Source: Juglans regia
Lineage: Eukaryota; Streptophyta; Magnoliopsida; Fagales; Juglandaceae
Direction: 5' to 3'
DNA: 64,000 bases
Assembly (NCBI RefSeq): GCF_001411555.2
Contig: NC_049905.1
Span: 22,124,097 to 22,188,096, forward strand
Part shown: positions 16,576 to 30,415 of the stretch, piece after piece
Numbering within the stretch: position 1 is the stretch's first letter
Layout of the letters: every line of letters starts with the position of its first letter
The notes under the pieces: model-generated
The model's input: the letters and a program-made list of their open reading frames with translations, nothing else
What the model was told of the DNA's origin: nothing
Databases searched by the model: none
Translations under genes and position numbers: made by a program

Positions 16576-19500
16576 TCAATGTAACGCTAGAGCAACAAAT
16601 ATGGCAGATATCATGTGCTGAAGCTTGGAATTGTGCCTCATTGAATTCGAGCTCCCGTCAAATAGGTTTGCAGGGCCAAGTGCAACAGGAGGTGAAAATC
16701 CCCCACTTGTGCTTGAATTAGAACTGTTTCAGAATATTACATGTTTAGAGCCAATAACCTTAAATAATAATTTAGGTTTCTTCTGGAATAAATATATTCA
16801 GATTCTCACCTTCCTGCAAACTGACATGATCCATTACCTGCAGGATGGTATCCATCAACAAAGAATCACGAAAACATATTTATGTTAGAGACGGGAAGAT
16901 GGAAGGGACACAGCTTATTATATGATCGGATTGTAGAAGAATTGACGTTGGATATAAAAATGCAAGGCTGACATATAAGAAGGAATCAATAGCAACGATC
17001 ATCATGGCCTTCTCTTTTATTTTTTATGATCTTTTGTGGTGGGCAAGCACATGGGAAGGGGGTGATAGAAGATGAAGGCAACCGTTCAAGCCTCCAAGGA
17101 GACTAGCAACTAACAAGTATCCAAATTTGAATATAGGCACTCCTATCAGTAGAGGTAACCTTCAGGCTAACGGGAATCAATAAAATATTAAAATCTTTAG
17201 ATCATAAAGTGGTATACCGTGAGGGATTCAACTCAACAAACCAACAGTGTGGAAATGATTTCTCTACTTTATGTTTTCTCTACAATATTGACTCAATTGT
17301 AAGAGAATAGAAAATCCTTTATAGTACCTACGCCAAATGAATTCACAATAAATATCTTCAAATATTGAAAGAAACTGTTTCTCCTGGAAGAAACAGATTG
17401 CTGAAAGAAAATGTCAGTCACATACCCGCTTCTAGAAAACTGGTCCAAAAGAAAACAAGAAACCAAAAGGAAAAGATATGTAAACAAAAAATAAATCCAA
17501 ATACATGTTATGAGCTCAAGAGATAATAAGGAAAACAGTTACACGAACTTACTGGGATCATTAGTGCTGGTTACAGCTGTACCACTAAAGTCACACGTTC
17601 CACCAACACTTCGCATCTTTTGATAATAATCATTATAAGCATAAGAAGCATGATTTTCAAGATTATCAGGGTAATAGCATGGCTTCCCGGGTTGAATGGC
17701 AGTGCAGTTAGCCTGGCCTGGTCCACAAGCCCAGTTTAGGCCACTTTGCAACTTATCAGAATCTGCACCAGGTTTTGCCACACAGAAAACCACAGAAGAA
17801 TTCTCTGTAATCCGATCAGAAGCACTCAAACTCAATGGATAAGCAGTCGAACCATTAGCAAAAAGAATACCCCAATTTTCCTCTGACACTGGCCCAGGCC
17901 TCTTATCTTCGTTGAATAATTCATAAATGTGAGCATTAATGGGAATACTTGGCTGACTAGGTGGACCTGAATTATTTAGAACTCGTTTGACTAGATTCTT
18001 AATAAAAGTTTCAGCATTTTCCACAGTGGCATCTGGTTCATCTGCTCCACCAAACCACGGCCAGCCAGTCTCTGTTACAACAATAGGGATTCCAGAAAAA
18101 TTAAAAGCTTCTATAGAATAATATGTAGCATCCACCATAGCATCAAGCATGCTGGTATAGTGGAAAAGAGTGTTTGGGTCAACAATCTGCTTGACTGAGG
18201 GAAGTGGTCGGAAAAGAGCATAATCGATTGGGAAAATGCCATCTCCTTTCGTGTATCCATAGTAGGGATAGGCATTTAACATGTAATAGGAATTAGTATT
18301 TTTTATAAACTGGAGGAGTTGGTAAATAGTAGAGTTCCATGAAGAATTGAAGGTGGCAGTGGAGGGAGGGAAAGGTCTAGGAATTATATCCATGGACTGT
18401 GGAGTTGAAACTTTGACCTGAAAATTGAGGTTTGCAGCGACTAGTGCTTTATGAAGGTAATTCATGGCGGAAACTAAAACTGGAGCTGCATTAGGGATTG
18501 AGGAGAGGACCTCACTGCCGACGGCAATTGCCGTAATATTGGTTGAAGGCAAATAAGCTGCAACATTTTTATTAATCCAGGTTGCTGCTGCTGATGCAGA
18601 TTCACCGATCCCTAAAACTTCCTCATTTATGACACCAACCATTACCTCAATCCCACTGTTAGATAGGGCTTTCAGCATGTGAGAATCAGCATTATAAAGG
18701 CGTACATGAGTAATCTGATGGGCCTTGAGAATCGCAACAACATCTGAAGCTGGTGGCAAATTGGAAACACCAGTGCCAATGTTTATCCCCACAAATGCAC
18801 CTACCAATTCACAGTTACGATTCAGTGACAACCAACAACCTATGAGAAAGAATAATATGATTGAATATAAACTCCCCCCCAAGATCCAAATGACCCCAAC
18901 ACCCAACAGCTTCTGCATCTGGCAGTGCCCAAACTTTCCATTAGGTTGCAGAACATATTTAAGATATAGTTTAACATCTGGTATTTTTTCTTTATTGACA
19001 GGTAGATATTATTTTACATCAGGAAATTTGGCTAGATTAGTTTCCTAATTAAAAAATACATAATTCATGCTAACTCCCATGACAACCTAAGACTGAAATG
19101 CCCCAAGGAAAGCTTAAGCCACATCTGAGCTCATACTCCAAAAAAACTATCCAAAGGCACAATAGGAGCCCCAGTGGAATCATTATAAAGAACAATAACT
19201 TCTCCCTCCCAAATAACGTGGGATCCTATAAACCACTAATACTCATCATTCGGTATGGGATAGCACAATCTCCAACCCTTATTTTCCCAACGTTGTCATC
19301 GGGTCATTCCAATATAAGTGGCACGGCTCAAATTCCACACTTCTGGTTATCTTTGATACCATTTGTAAAGCCCTAAGGAAGGCCCAAGCCACATCAAAGT
19401 CCATACTCCAAAAAGACTAGTTAGTGGTACAATTAGAGCCCCATTGGAATGATTATAAAGGACAATAACTTCTCCCTCCTAAGCAATGTGGAATCTTATA

Positions 19501-20058
19501 CACCACCTATACTCATCAGTCAATATGGAGTATTACAAAAACCATACGTTCTGAGGCATTACTCAGTATAGAGTATCACAAAGACCATTGTCAAATAAAC
19601 ATTGTTTTGTTTCCACAATCATAGAAAACAATTCTAACTTATGAACATGCAAAAGAAGTACTTTATAGCCTAAGTATTACAATGGTAATTTGCACAATCT
19701 ACTTCCAGTGTACCGGGGCTATGCCTATTCTTTGATAAATAAAATACCTTATTACTTATAAAAAAAAAATGGTAATTTGCACAATCAAAGAGCAAGCACA
19801 TAGACACAAAATTGGCAATGATAAATCAGTTTAATCCTCATGAAAACCATTCTCACTGTTGATATCCGTAGTTCCTACCAGAAAGGCAATTGTCAATTCT
19901 AAACCAGATTTTGCTCATAGTTTAATTAACATATTTGACCTTGAGCATGAAAAGAAGTGTGGCAATGGAGATCAGAACTGTGTACAATTACCTAATGAAC
20001 GACTGAAAATGCCAACAACGAGCAAAACCAGAATTCCAAGCCATTTTCCAAGCTTCAT
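16576..20058 (-). CDS. GPI-anchored glucan endo-1,3-beta-glucosidase (GH17 + X8), E13B4-like (4 exons)
   Basis: Hydrolyses or remodels beta-1,3-glucan (callose) at the cell surface and plasmodesmata. Exons: 20058-19992 (signal peptide MKLGKWLGILVLLVVGIFS), 18800-17553, 16837-16810, 16723-16576, all in frame, 496 residues. The GH17 domain starts AFVGINIGTGVSNLPPASD. The acid/base glutamate is in AVGSEVL and the nucleophile in VVTETGWP. After the GH17 domain comes an X8/CBM43 domain (VVFCVAKPGADSDKLQ ... NWACG ... ANCTAIQPGKPCY ... NDYYQ ... GGTCDFSGTA). The C-terminus is Ser/Gly-rich and ends in a short hydrophobic tail (ISAIFVALALH), the pattern of a GPI signal. The exon 2 acceptor is chosen at 18800 because it joins the signal peptide directly to AFVGIN. 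An upstream acceptor at about 18842 would add 14 residues in frame. The residues after TETGWP are WFGG where the family usually has SSGG or SKGG. Confidence 0.92.
19095..19535. repeat. Dispersed repeat, two tandem degenerate units, in glucanase intron 1
   Basis: Two imperfect copies in direct orientation (about 19100-19380 and 19380-19535), each with 'ccaagccacat', 'gactcc/catactccaaaa', 'ggaatcattataaa', 'acaataacttctccctcc' and 'ctatactcatca'. The same words occur at 1775-2155. It appears to be a non-coding LTR-type fragment. It is not coding despite a plus-strand open frame. Confidence 0.6.
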
Positions 20059-20639
20059 CCGATCCGATAAAATGTCAAGCCTAGATGTACACTTATGAGC
20101 TTTTCACTCTGTAATGAACCTGAAACTGCCAGATTCAGCAAGCACGTGCTGAATGCAATCATGTCATAATAGCCAGAAAACTTCAGAAAAAAAACCAATG
20201 CCATAACTTAAGGATAATATAGGGGATTAAAAAAAAATTGCAGAAACTTTCAGTGTGGACTTAAAGTAAAAACCACAAATTTTATTGTAATGACCTGCAG
20301 AATATATAAATAGTAATGGCAGATAATTTACTTATCCAAAAAAAATAGGAATGACAGATAATGTATTAAATTTAAATATACAAAAATTAAAATTATAACC
20401 TCCAAAAGGCTTAAAACTGAATTATCCACAAAATTATTTCAGTTAGAGCAATGTTTGAAGCCAGTTTCAGCATTATTTGAGTTACAGTAATTACCAACAT
20501 CTTAACTTTTTATAAACTCCTAATCCCCAATAAGTGATATCAAAGTTGATGGGGCGAGCATTCAATGTGACTGTACAGGTTGGTAGCTCCCACAATGAGC
20601 AATGGTGACTTTCGTGTTAGTTATACCCATGGTTGACTA

Positions 20640-21190
20640 TAGACTATGGTTTTGAGTGAAGAAAATGTGCTTATGGTACAAGATAACTTCTACATTAGCT
20701 TGACTCAAAGATTGAGTAAATGTGCTACAATGGTGAGTATCAGACTTTTTTTTGTGAATAAAAGGATAACAAAGGCTAGGGGTTCAGGGGGAATTGCAAC
20801 ACGGACAGGTGTATACATGGTTTGGGATATTGGCGATGGGAATGTTTCCTACAATGTCAAGGAAGCAGCCCAGCTTGCAAGATTGTGAAAGAGTAGTTGG
20901 CACTTCCGTGGACCTTTGGACTGTCAATGTGGAGAAATCTTCTAAGCTGCCGATGATATCCTTAATCAGGGGACCTATTCTCCAGTCGGTTGTCAGGTGG
21001 CTATGTTGGATAGCAGTGACCACCCTAATGAGTCGCTCTCTAGAATGATATCATCCTGCTTTTGAGCTTAAGCCTCCTTGACCGCTAGTAGAGCGGCTTT
21101 GGCTTCTCCTACGGAAGGTCCATCTGGATCATATTTGGTGGTCCATGCATAGAGGGGAGTGCCTTCAGAGGGTTCATCAGACATGTTCAA
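20640..21190 (-). pseudogene. LINE-type RNase H relic
   Basis: Minus-strand translation from about 21185 gives DEPSEGTPLYAWTTKYD, then GEAKAALLAVKEA, then in a shifted frame ILESDS and VVTAIQHSHLTTDWRIG. This matches the order of the RNase H domain (RVT_3) at the end of plant non-LTR elements: EAKAALLA, then the ESDS aspartate. It has at least one frame change and a stop, so it is a dead fragment. It lies upstream of the glucanase start codon, possibly inside a 5' leader intron. Confidence 0.65.
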
Positions 21191-21199
21191 GGGGGATTC

Positions 21200-22736
21200 C
21201 AGCCATGTAATTTAATTTGGTAGAAGACACGTGAAGGAGGGGGGGGAAGGGGTTGTTGGAATGATCACGTAAGAGTGGTGTGGTTAGTTTAGCGATCGAG
21301 CCATAATTCAAGTAGTGATGACAAGAGTAAGTGATCGATATATTACAAATTAACCCAAGACGGAGAAAAGTAAACACTTCCCAAAGGTCTTAACATTCAA
21401 CTCTCACAAACCTTAAAAACACAACACTAAACTACAATTGCATAAGCCAATTCGAGGACATTATTCGGAGACTCAATTAGTGGCCAGATATAATTACAAA
21501 TATCAAGGCAGAAAAGTTGTACATCCTTTGAAGAAGATATTCCTGCTCATAGCCGAAACCAGAAGAATAATCTTTTCCTTTAAAAAAAAATAGTAATAGA
21601 ACTCAAATCCTTATGTGCATATCAGCCATTCAAGATTTAGCGAAGTTTTAAAAGGGACAATTAGAAAATAAAAATAAAAGTCCTAAACTCAGGAAACCCG
21701 GGGGTCAAACTGCCACCGTCCAGTCAAAAAAGAAAATCAGATTGAAAAGCGCCGAGATGCCAGCAAAAACCCAAAGAGCATCGATTATCAAAGTACCCAG
21801 AAAGGAAAAGGAAAAACTGAACCCAGATGTAGAAATCGAGAGTGAATAGAGAGAGTACCTGATCCAAATGACCCAGCTGAACGGGCAGAGATAGTGAGAT
21901 ATCTACACTCCAAGCCACTTCCAAAGAACTGACAAAACAAAACCCTACAGCAAACCCGGCACGGTTACTTACATACTCGAGACACGAAACTGACCGCCCA
22001 GAACAAGGAATCTAAGAAAACACCTAGAAAGAATTTCAAAGCCCCACAATAAAAAGACCTATTCCTTAAATGTGGAACTACAAAACAGCAGAACAACAAA
22101 CTATACGAACCATTTTCTGGAAACAAAAGTCCTTACTAACAATACCCCGTCAGACCAAATCTATTATAAACGAATATAGAACCAGTACACGTCCAACACT
22201 ACTAGTAAGATGTTCAGAGCTGACCCAATATAAGAAATAAGGTTACGGAGATGAAGAAACCTGTAATGGCAGCTTCTCTCTTAGTCTGAGGAACGGAGTA
22301 ACACAGTCAACAGACATACAGACAACAACACACTACTTTTTGTCTGTTGGACTGTTCTCCCTTTTCTTTAACGAGTTAAAACCTATTGATTATTGAATTT
22401 GATTCTAAAAGATGGGGATTATCACTCATTTACACGATTACTTATATTTTAATGCACATTAATAGACAGTATTAAGATTATATGTAAGACTATGCAAGAG
22501 AACAAAATAGTGATTTTCCCTCCAAACGTAAACTCTGTGGGCTTGAAAGAAAGGGAGAAGGAGCTGAAAAGTCTGGTGGCAGAACGGTTTTAAATTAAAT
22601 TAATTGGCTGGTGATCATGAAAAGATATATAAAAAGTCATGCTTCATAATTCTTTCAATTATGAGTAGTTGCTTTTGAATTTATGAGCTATCACTCCACG
22701 CATGATACGAGTTATATTAATATATATATATATATA
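21200..22736. other. Upstream region of the glucanase gene
   Basis: Probable promoter and leader region of the minus-strand glucanase gene. A GGATCAG|GTACTC junction on the minus strand near 21860 could be a leader splice donor, which would put transcription start at about 22 kb. No coding evidence. Confidence 0.35.
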
Positions 22737-22912
22737 GAGCAATGCTAGGTACAGTCTCCAAATGGGGACTGCAATGTAAGCCTAGGCTATTTTAACTTTA
22801 AAATTTTTTAAAATTACAAAATTATCCCTCCTAAAATGATATTTTCTCTCATTTAATAATGTGTCTGCACATACAGTCTCCACTTGAGGACTGCAAATAG
22901 AATTTCTCATAT
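22737..22912. mobile_element. Small MITE-like inverted repeat
   Basis: About 176 bp. The left end reads GAGCAATGCTAGGTACAGTC and the right end, reverse-complemented, reads GAGAAATTCTATTTGCAGTC. Each end carries its own hairpin of the type CAGTCTCC-loop-GGGACTG. It sits between TA-rich sequences (TATATATA on both sides), so the target duplication cannot be read. Non-coding. Confidence 0.55.
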
Positions 22913-23630
22913 ATATATTAGAATTTTTTTTTTTTTTTTTACTATATCGGGAACCTCTCCAAGCAGGACTTTCAAACCTGTTCCTGCACAATAAGGCTCA
23001 ATTCCGTACGAATATAATCTCAAATGATTATTTACACTCGTGAGATATTTAAGATTTGATTTTGAGGAGTGATAGTTTAATACTAAAGTATTCACCACTT
23101 AGACCAATCCCTTAGGGTTTATATTAAATATTTTTCAAATATTTTTTAGGCAGAATAGCTCTTTTTATAATAAGATTTACTATGCATCAGCTATTATTCA
23201 TTCTCACATCTTATACTTATAGTTTTTTTTATAGAGTGAACGTATTTTTCATAGAGTATGAGGATGTTTTTTATAAGGTATGAAATGTAGAGTGATAAAT
23301 AGTAATTTATGAGAAGAATTTTTCTTTTATAATTATTATTATTTTATTTGAAGATGCCCCAAAAGACAACGGGCCCACAACATTCGAAGACAGTGACTGC
23401 TCCACAAGAACTTTGGTTTTGTTTTGTTTTCAAATTCCCAAATGGTCTTTTTTCTCAGTTGGAGAGCTGTGAGTGTTGATGTTCGTTAAAGTTAGGGCCT
23501 AAATGCTATAGTAGATATGAGGGTTGTGATAATAACTAATATGGTATGGGGAGCTAAATCTGATATTGGTTGTATACTAAAGGAAACTGGACTTGGAAAA
23601 TGATTCCAAAAAGCTTTATTTGTTGGACTT

Positions 23631-23661
<31 letters not shown>

Positions 23662-25395
23662 TTTCTTGTATACTTGAATTGAAGGAGTACTGTGCTTTTA
23701 CACCGTTCAAGCGAACTTTTAAGTAAGATTATGATTAGAATGTATGGGATTTATAGAAGAATGTAAGCGCAGATTATAAAGGGCAATGGAATTTTAGTCA
23801 CAAAGAGGTTACACAAATTGACATGATTTTATATGATCTATTAAATTTATTTTATCATAAAAATAATTTTATAATCTGACGAATCATGTGAAGATATATT
23901 AGTTTATAAAATTATTTATATATAATCTATTTATATATAAAATATTTTTCGATAAATTAATACTCAAATCACTTGAAATTCCCACTACCTACTAACCTTT
24001 TTTTCATGTGAAAGGTTTTGTGCAGAAATACTTTTTTCTTTTTGCTGCATAAAGGAGTACACATCTAACATCAACCCAGAAAAGTGACAGACTGAGCCTC
24101 ACAAAGCTTCAAAATTCAACACAAATGGGTCCCAAATGATTGAACAAACGAAACCAAGTCTAAACATATAAATATGAAAATAGTTAACTTATAACTCTTC
24201 TGCAACTATTTTACAACTCTATATAAAATAGAGAAAGTGTATTTTTAATAAAATAGTACGATTATAAAATAAATTATAAGAGAGTAGTAGGATTATAGAT
24301 AAACCACACAAATTGCTTTTAAGGTGTAAAAGCATATATACTAATAAGAAATTGAACGTTAGCTGATTAGTTGTAAAGGGTAAAATGCTGTGGACGTAAC
24401 ACCAAACGTCAAAAAGCGCTTCTCTCTTTATAGACTGTATTTGGTTGGACTACAACATCATCATTGGAAACTTAATGGGATGTTTGGACGAGGATAACTA
24501 AAAGTGAATAAAATCTCGATATTGATGTATTTCGTTAATGGGATTGATTAAAACAATTATTTTTATATATTTTATTAATATGATTGATCAAAATAATTAT
24601 TTTATATTAAAAAAATAATACAAATAATCACATTAATAAAATTCGTAAAAAAATATGTAAAAACAACTGTATGTAAAATTATATATATTAGTTTAATTTA
24701 AAATCCTTCTTGAACTTTTTCTTAAGGGAAATCTTGGTTTTCTTTATAATTATAGGAATCCACAATCCAATGCTACTATTTGACTTCTTTTACTTATTTT
24801 TTCTAATTTGTTGGATATTGTTATTATTGTACAAGAAAAGCTAGTTATTTTTTAGTGCTACCATTTATTTCTCTGTTTCATTGCAACCATCTATCTTCAT
24901 TCCACAAATATATAGATTCCTAATCATTTAACTACATTATTGAAAATTCAAATTTTGATTCACCAAGCCAAACACCCCCCCATTAGACTTCTGAAAAATT
25001 ACCCCTTTTTTTTTCAATGAAATCAGACCCTAGTAAATGCTCAAGGGGCAAGGGGAAAGGTAAAAAATTCTTAACTGCCTCGCTCACAATATCAGCAACG
25101 AAACCGTGGTTAATCCGTGGCACTCCGCACTCGCTTTGAATGCCTTCCATTCTTTTGGAGTATCTAAAATAGACTTGGCACAGTATATTAAGCAACCATA
25201 GTCTATCCGCATCAAACAGGTTTTAGAACACGACACATTCAACCATATTCTATCATCACAGATAAGCTATCAGTTTCAAGAAAATAAATCGTCAACGAAA
25301 GGGTACCAGAATCTGAGTCAAATTCATGGAACAGAACCAAATTACAAACAAGATCCAACAAAATGCTATCATAACAGTAGACTGTTCAGAGTAGC
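22913..25395. other. Intergenic region between glucanase and SR gene
   Basis: AT-rich, with a (TA)n microsatellite at 23635-23661, homopolymer runs and degenerate repeat-like blocks at about 23160-23330 and 23780-23990. No supported gene. The end next to 25396 should include the 3' untranslated region of the SR gene. Confidence 0.45.
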
Positions 25396-28300
25396 TCACT
25401 GACTAGGAGACCTATCTCCATTTGGTTGCCTCGAGTATTCTTCACGGTTAGGGCTTCGGCTCGGAGTACGGCTCGGACCTCTAGCTGGACTTCGACTGCG
25501 GCTCCTTGAGCCATTGTAGGGCGAACGTGAATATGACTTCTCTTGACCGTACCTTCTGTCTCGGGGTGAAACAGATCTGCCTCAAAATAAGATACCGCAT
25601 TGCCACAGTGGAAAATGTATGAATACAAAGTGGAAAGGAACAACAATAACTTAATAAGGCATCAAATTGCAAGGGGGGAAGAAGATAAAGATATCTATAG
25701 TTCAGCAGTCATCTAATCACTCGCCCTAAAGACACATTGCAAACATAAATCAATATTCAGTTAACACCTCACAGATACATTCCTCAATTTCAAGAGCAAC
25801 CAACTACAATTATCTTACGAAACAAGTCAGGTTTACCCCTAAACTTTGAAACAATGCATTGCACATTGTTAGATAAATAAAATTAAACAGAGATTTGCTT
25901 AATTCCATACCTTGAATAATGCCTTTGTTTGGGAGGAGGGGAATAATCACGGTTTTGGGATGGAGATCTTGCATGACGTGGAGGCGGAGACTGAGAGTAC
26001 CTGGGTGAGCGAGAATAACGTGGGGGTGATCGTCTTCGATCATGATTTCGACTCCGACTGTATTTAGAAGGTCAAGTCAGAAATCACAAATGCAACTTAG
26101 AAAATATTTTTTTAATAAGTGAAATTTAGAAAAAAAAAATTATAAATTGTTCAGTAGTAAGATACTCGGAGTACTAGAATTTCATAAAACTCCATTACAC
26201 CTGCTATGATTTATGATGGTGCTAAGTACGATATGGTAACACCCACCGATTATGTACTCCACACTCTGGGCATCAATTCACAGAGACAGTAAGAATATGT
26301 GGCTTGACAACTCCACAGCCACATTAGTTTTCTAGATTAGTAATGATATCCAAGCATTTCCTACATTGTTATTTTCAATTAAAAAAAAAATCAGAAAGAT
26401 AAATTGATTATGGGGCCCTATGAGGGACAATTTCATCACTCCATGATCTCACTAGTATCAGCCTCATGCTAATTCCTGCTCTATTCGTTAGGTGAAATTT
26501 TTTCTCTTTTTTAAAATTGTCTGGCCAATGGCTATTTCTAGTGGGAAATTTTTAGGGGAAGAAGCACCACCTAAATGGGTCCACTTTAAACATTTAGTTG
26601 CAAAGTGTTAAAAAATTAAAACATTATAATGAATGGTAAACAAAAAAATTTTAAAAAATGAAAATAAAAAGACAAAAACAAAGAAACTCTAATCGTTTAT
26701 AAAAGCAGATACCAAATCGGAGGAATTCACTCCCTGGTATTATAGAGATTGCATATTCCATAGGGATTGTTAAATTTCTTGTCAACTTTCAGACAAATCA
26801 TCCAATGCCAAATCCCAGTCATCACTCTACGTGCTAAGCTTGAGAAAAACTTCAGAATCTGACTGCAGCAGATTTACTCTAAACACAAATTCTACACATT
26901 ACTTAAGCACAAATCCATATATACAGGGCAGTAATCCGCGGGATGTGCACTTTCCAATCCAATATCTATACTCCATTTCCATGCATGCATCTGGCATTTT
27001 AAACTTGAAAGGTGAAATGACTAAAATCATTTCACTTACTAGACAGCAATGAAATTTTCTGATAAGACTGACTATGGATTTTGTGTATCCTCATTTCCAA
27101 AATTATGGAAATTGCATCAAATTTCTTCCTTTGAACATGATGATCAAGATCCCCCCCCCCCCAAAAAAAAAAAAAACAAACTACACCATCCGCAGGTCCC
27201 TTCGATGATCCAATACTCTCGTAATTACAGTCATTCAAGAAGAGAGAAGTCTGTACAACATTCTAACAAAACCTTTATAATAAGACAATCTTTCGAGTTC
27301 TGTGTGAAAGCATAATTCAACTTTCTAAAAAAGTATTGAGCTAAGTCTAAAAAGATTAATGGTCATGTCACCAACAAAAAAAACTAAAAAATTTCTATTT
27401 ACAGCTGAACAAATCCCAATCAGAAAGGGAATCTTACCTCCCTCTATCCCTTGCCCTCATATCAGATGGCTTCTTTCTGTTCTCCTCAGCAAAGACAACA
27501 GTCAGCTCACGGCCAAAAAGAACCTGGCCATCCATTTGATATTTTGCCTCAGCAGCATCAGCAGGATCTACATATTGCACAAAACCAAAACCACGGGGTT
27601 CCCTGGAAAAATACATGTGTACAAAACAAAGGGAAAGAGAACAGTGTCAAAACATGGGTTATGCTGAAAGGCATAACTTTGAGTCATACTTTGCATGCCA
27701 TAGATCTTACGGATGAAATTGTCCAAGATAATCCTCAGTAATATGGAAGGTCATGATAAAAAGCAAGCACTTGGCTGCTGACCTTGTAGTATCAGTTTTA
27801 AGATTGACTTCAAATTCTCCAAGACTTGGAACATCTTCAACATGTATTCAAAACCAACTTCCTTCCAATCTTCACTATCATTAACATCATCTTCAAAAGA
27901 ACTCTAACTACTTGATTGTTGTCTTCAAAACTTTAGTTTCACTGTTAAATCTCAAGAACTTCAATTAACACACCCAACTGGAGATAAGAAAAGAGTAGAT
28001 TATGAAGAAAAACGCCCACAACAAAAAACAGTTCAAAAGAAGGAACTTAGCAGGACGGGCCACATTTTGCAAAATGAGAGCTTTGAATATAGTTAGCATG
28101 TCCCAAACCTTTAACAAGATATATAAGGAGGAGGATTTTGAGAAATTATCATTTTCTATATCTACAAGTTTCTTCAGCCAAGATTCAGAATGAAACACAT
28201 AAATAACAACACTACGAGAATTAAAGATGGAGACAGATAGAGAGAGGTTTTCAATAGAAGTTCTAGAGAATAAATAGCCGAGAAGTCGAATGATTCTAGT

Positions 28301-29419
28301 AACAAATTTTTCAAAATAATAAGATTAAGCAAAATGCTAATCTTATTACCAACGAAGATTAATAAGATTAAAGACAACATCATACCTTGCCATTGTCTTC
28401 ATCAAGCAAGGAAAATAATCCTTATGTACTTACAAAGATCTTAACTTACATATAGAAATCGACTCTTACAAATATCTCACATATGCTCACCCAGAATAAT
28501 AATCCTTCGGCAAGTAAATGTCCTTGAGATGACCAAACTGCCCAAACGGTCTACGAAGATCCTCTGGCCTGCATAAAAGCATGTATTGAAAGTGAGCATA
28601 ATTCCAGCATATATAAAATTTTGTGGATATGACTCAAACAAAATTATTTTGATCATAGACAGTTGCAGAAATGCCAATCAGTCACAATTTCACAACCACA
28701 TTTTATCCTGGGATAATATAATAAAGACAAACTTCAACTACTGTCCCATTTCATAAAGAGAATATCTAATGTAGAACCTCCAACATTCTAAAAAGTGTAT
28801 TGGCAAGACATCATAGAAACTCAATCTTCTAAAAAAACTATAACAGCTTTAATCTTCTAAAAAACCTATGCTTATCATAAACCATAAATCATTACGCAAG
28901 GAATAGGCTTTACATGGTTCAAGCCACACAATGCAGCATCTAACCATGCAATGATGAAAGTGATATAAACAAAAATAATAAGCACATGATCTTGTTTCTT
29001 TACAAGTGATAATGACTTACTAGAATTTTATATTTATATGCCATTTTCATTTCCCACAAGCTTACTATCATTCTAGGTTCATATTTCATACAAAAAATAC
29101 AAAGCCATCAAATTCCCTAGAAAATAAACAGTGCAGAAACATCAACATGGTCATCTTAAGCTTAAAAAAATTAATCAACATACTTCTCTTAAACTATCCC
29201 ATGATAGTTAGTTAATAATGTGGATAATAGTTCTTTATTAGCAATAAGGTAGGAATAATGGTTAATGAGAACAAACCTACAATCGTGGCGAAGGTTACGA
29301 ACAAGAAGGCTAGTAGGACCATCCCTACCACGGCCACCATAACGACCCCTAGGGCTAGGGCTCCGTCCTCTCCTGCCATGACCCCTTGGTGGTGATGGGG
29401 TATAACTCCTCCCCCTCAT
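25396..29419 (-). CDS. SCL30: SC35-like serine/arginine-rich splicing factor, SCL30-like (5 exons)
   Basis: Nuclear SR protein that binds pre-mRNA and influences splice-site choice. Exons: 29419-29277, 28568-28491, 27602-27438, 26057-25911, 25576-25396; 237 residues, all joins in frame. It starts with the short charged N-terminal extension typical of plant SCL proteins (MRGRSYTPSPPRGHGRRGRS), then one RRM with RNP2 SLLVRNL and RNP1 RGFGFVQY, then ENRKKPSDMRARDRG, and an RS/SP-rich tail (SRSPRYSQSPPP, GSRSRSRSPARG). SCL30 is favoured over SCL30A/28/33 by the tail wording, but this is from memory. The long intron 3 (26058-27437) is the usual place of regulated splicing in this family. A 5' leader intron probably lies upstream, with the first exon near the (GA)n at 30379-30403. 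Confidence 0.9.
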
Positions 29420-30415
29420 TTATAGAAAACAGTAGGACCTGTCAACAATTTCTAGAGATTCAAGGAAACTGCAAAATGGCAAAGCTTTAGCCCAAAGAAG
29501 TAAAAACATTTACTCCAACGTACATGCAACAAACTTAAGCTATTAAATCAAATGGCTACTTGAGCCCAAAGCTTAGTATAAAAGTATAAAAAAATATCTA
29601 ATTCTAGAAGAGAACTCATAAAATGACTAACAGATACCACACAAAGTACATGAAAATAAGAAGCACATTTTACTGAAATAATGTACATCACAAATTAATA
29701 TTTTGAGTTTTTTTTTTTTCAAAAGGCTGGAAAACCCATTACAACCCCTAAACTGCCTCCCCTAGAAACCACAAAAAAAAGGACCAACAAGAAACTAATT
29801 TCTGCAATGCCTTGACCCCAACAAATTTTTACTACAGTAGATCGTCCTCTTTTAACCACCCAAAAAGCAACTAATCGTTGTTCTTAACAAACCCATCACA
29901 TATACAAATCATTAAAGAAATTTACATCATAATTTACTTTAAAATGTCTTCAAAGGAAAAAATAAGGAGCCCTTCAAATATATAAAAGAAACCAGCATAA
30001 AAGATGTCTAAACAACAAAGGGAGCATTCTAATGCAAAATCGATATTATATGAACAAATGTTTTCTGAAATCACTGTACATATAATTTATAATTCAAAAA
30101 GAACCAAAAGTTTGTATTAAGAAAACAGAAAATTACTTCTTTTACCCTAAATTTAGCAGAGAACACATGCATTGTGTGTCGAATATAATAAAACTCCAAT
30201 TAATTTAACTAGCACAGTAAACCCTACAATATAATGCGAGAATTTTAACATAAACGAAATGATAAATCAAACTAGTAGAAGCCATAATCGAGAGAACAAG
30301 TACGTGAATGGAGCTCGAGATTATAAAAATTGAGAGAGAACAAATTAGGGCACAACAGAGATCCCTAAGCCCTAACTATCGAGAGAGAGAGAGAGAGAGA
30401 GAGACCTAAAAAGAT
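29420..30415 (-). other. Probable 5' leader and leader intron of the SR gene
   Basis: AT-rich, no coding frame. A (GA)n run at 30379-30403 (CT-rich on the transcript) followed by GAGACCTAAAAAG suggests a leader exon with promoter beyond it, at about 30.4-30.6 kb. Confidence 0.4.

Noticed and set aside
19098..19376. Plus-strand open frame of 92 codons
   Set aside because: Lies in the dispersed repeat. The second repeat unit does not keep the frame and there is no family similarity.
27151..27176. C-run followed by A-run
   Set aside because: A homopolymer junction inside an SR gene intron, probably slippage-prone sequence and not a functional element.
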